From: Usnea hakonensis
Lineage: Eukaryota; Ascomycota; Lecanoromycetes; Lecanorales; Parmeliaceae
Assembly: GCA_013423325.1 (NCBI GenBank)
Contig: BLJB01000288.1
Location: forward strand, 1-17,314
DNA: 17,314 nucleotides
Direction of reading: 5' to 3'
Program-made: the position numbers and the translations under genes
Notes under the pieces: generated by a model
Told to the model about the DNA's origin: nothing
The model's database searches: none
What the model saw: the letters and a program-made list of their open reading frames with translations, nothing else
Shown here: positions 16,925 through 17,314 of the stretch, one piece after another
Numbering within the stretch: position 1 is the first letter of the stretch
How the letters are laid out: each line of letters begins with the position of its first letter

Positions 16925-17314
16925 CTAGAAGACATTTTCCTCAATAACTCGATCATCGTAGTGAGGAACCCAGTACCTAACGTATCGTTGTTCGGAAATG
17001 GCCAACTCTCGATCTGCTTCGGACACCGCTGCTTGTAGTGCCTCGTTGGATGTCTTGACCGCGTCGAACAGCTTGATGAAAATTTTCCTAGTATCCTTAC
17101 AGTAAGACATCTCTTGATTCAGATGCCCGACGTCTCTGACGAGTTCTTCAATCCGCTGCTGAGGACTCGTTATCCGTTGAACCTTAGATATGCGGAGACG
17201 GTGAGGGAGGCACTCGATGGTAGACGTCGTGCCACCGTGAACGGATATTTGGTGATCCAACGCAGTCACATCTTGAGGTCGGCCTGAATGCGGACGCTCG
17301 CGTTGACGAAGAGC
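16925..17314 (-). CDS. coiled-coil protein, partial at window end
   Basis: The frame is open to the window end at 17314 without an ATG that must be the start, so the N-terminal part lies beyond the window. The visible 129 residues begin ALRQRERPHSGRPQD, then a Thr/Ser-containing linker, then a helical segment: PQQRIEELVRDVGHLNQEMS, CKDTRKIFIKLFDAVKTSNE and ALQAAVSEADRELAISEQR. The last residues (RYVRYWVPHYDDRVIEENVF) end at a TAG. The pattern of Pro-Gln-Gln-Arg-Ile-Glu-Glu-Leu followed by a long helix resembles an uncharacterised fungal hypothetical-protein type, recalled only loosely. An intron near the 3' end (gttaggtac region, about 16972) cannot be excluded. It is the fourth coiled-coil gene in the window. 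Confidence 0.5.
   Translation of the reverse strand, partial: ALRQRERPHSGRPQDVTALDHQISVHGGTTSTIECLPHRLRISKVQRITSPQQRIEELVRDVGHLNQEMSYCKDTRKIFIKLFDAVKTSNEALQAAVSEADRELAISEQRYVRYWVPHYDDRVIEENVF

Overview
The window reads as nuclear DNA of a filamentous ascomycete (Pezizomycotina). Coding regions are broken by short introns of 44-60 nt with GT..AG ends and CTRAY-like branch sites. The protein families seen (DUF3723, ferric reductase, fungal-rhodopsin membrane protein, MADS-like protein) are fungal. No rRNA, tRNA, CRISPR array or bacterial-style operon was seen. All intron positions given here were worked out by eye from splice signals and reading phase.

Layout, left to right. (1) 59-1582, plus: 3' part of a DUF3723 gene whose 5' end lies outside the window. 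(2) 1708-2501, minus: coiled-coil protein, tail to tail with DUF3723. (3) 2851-3929, minus: a six-exon gene with an N-terminal Myb/SANT-like helical segment and an acidic tail. (4) 4249-4901, plus: three-exon small coiled-coil protein, divergent from (3). (5) 4902-5869: gene-poor DNA with C/G runs, palindromes and a degenerate direct repeat. (6) 5870-6404, minus: small basic protein with an uncertain 3' end. (7) 6566-7061, plus: possible decayed gene. (8) 7901-9649, minus: complete five-exon ferric reductase. (9) 9880-10729, plus: MADS-box-like protein, divergent from the reductase. (10) 11073-11761, plus: coiled-coil protein. (11) 11923-12486, minus: predicted secreted, GPI-anchored protein. 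(12) 12877-14229, plus: 450-aa protein of unknown function. (13) 14730-15995, plus: six-exon fungal-rhodopsin (PTH11-like) membrane protein. (14) about 16147-16496: minisatellite. (15) 16925-17314, minus: coiled-coil protein cut by the window end.

The main interpretation is that this is interior cargo of a Starship-class giant transposon. DUF3723 proteins and ferric reductases are two of the accessory families reported as recurrent in Starships, and here both lie within 10 kb, among putative DNA-binding proteins and a high density of small coiled-coil proteins. Neither the DUF3435 tyrosine recombinase ('captain') nor an element edge is visible, so this is inference from content. The reductase, MADS-like and membrane-protein genes keep intact reading frames through all proposed introns, which suggests they are not decayed.
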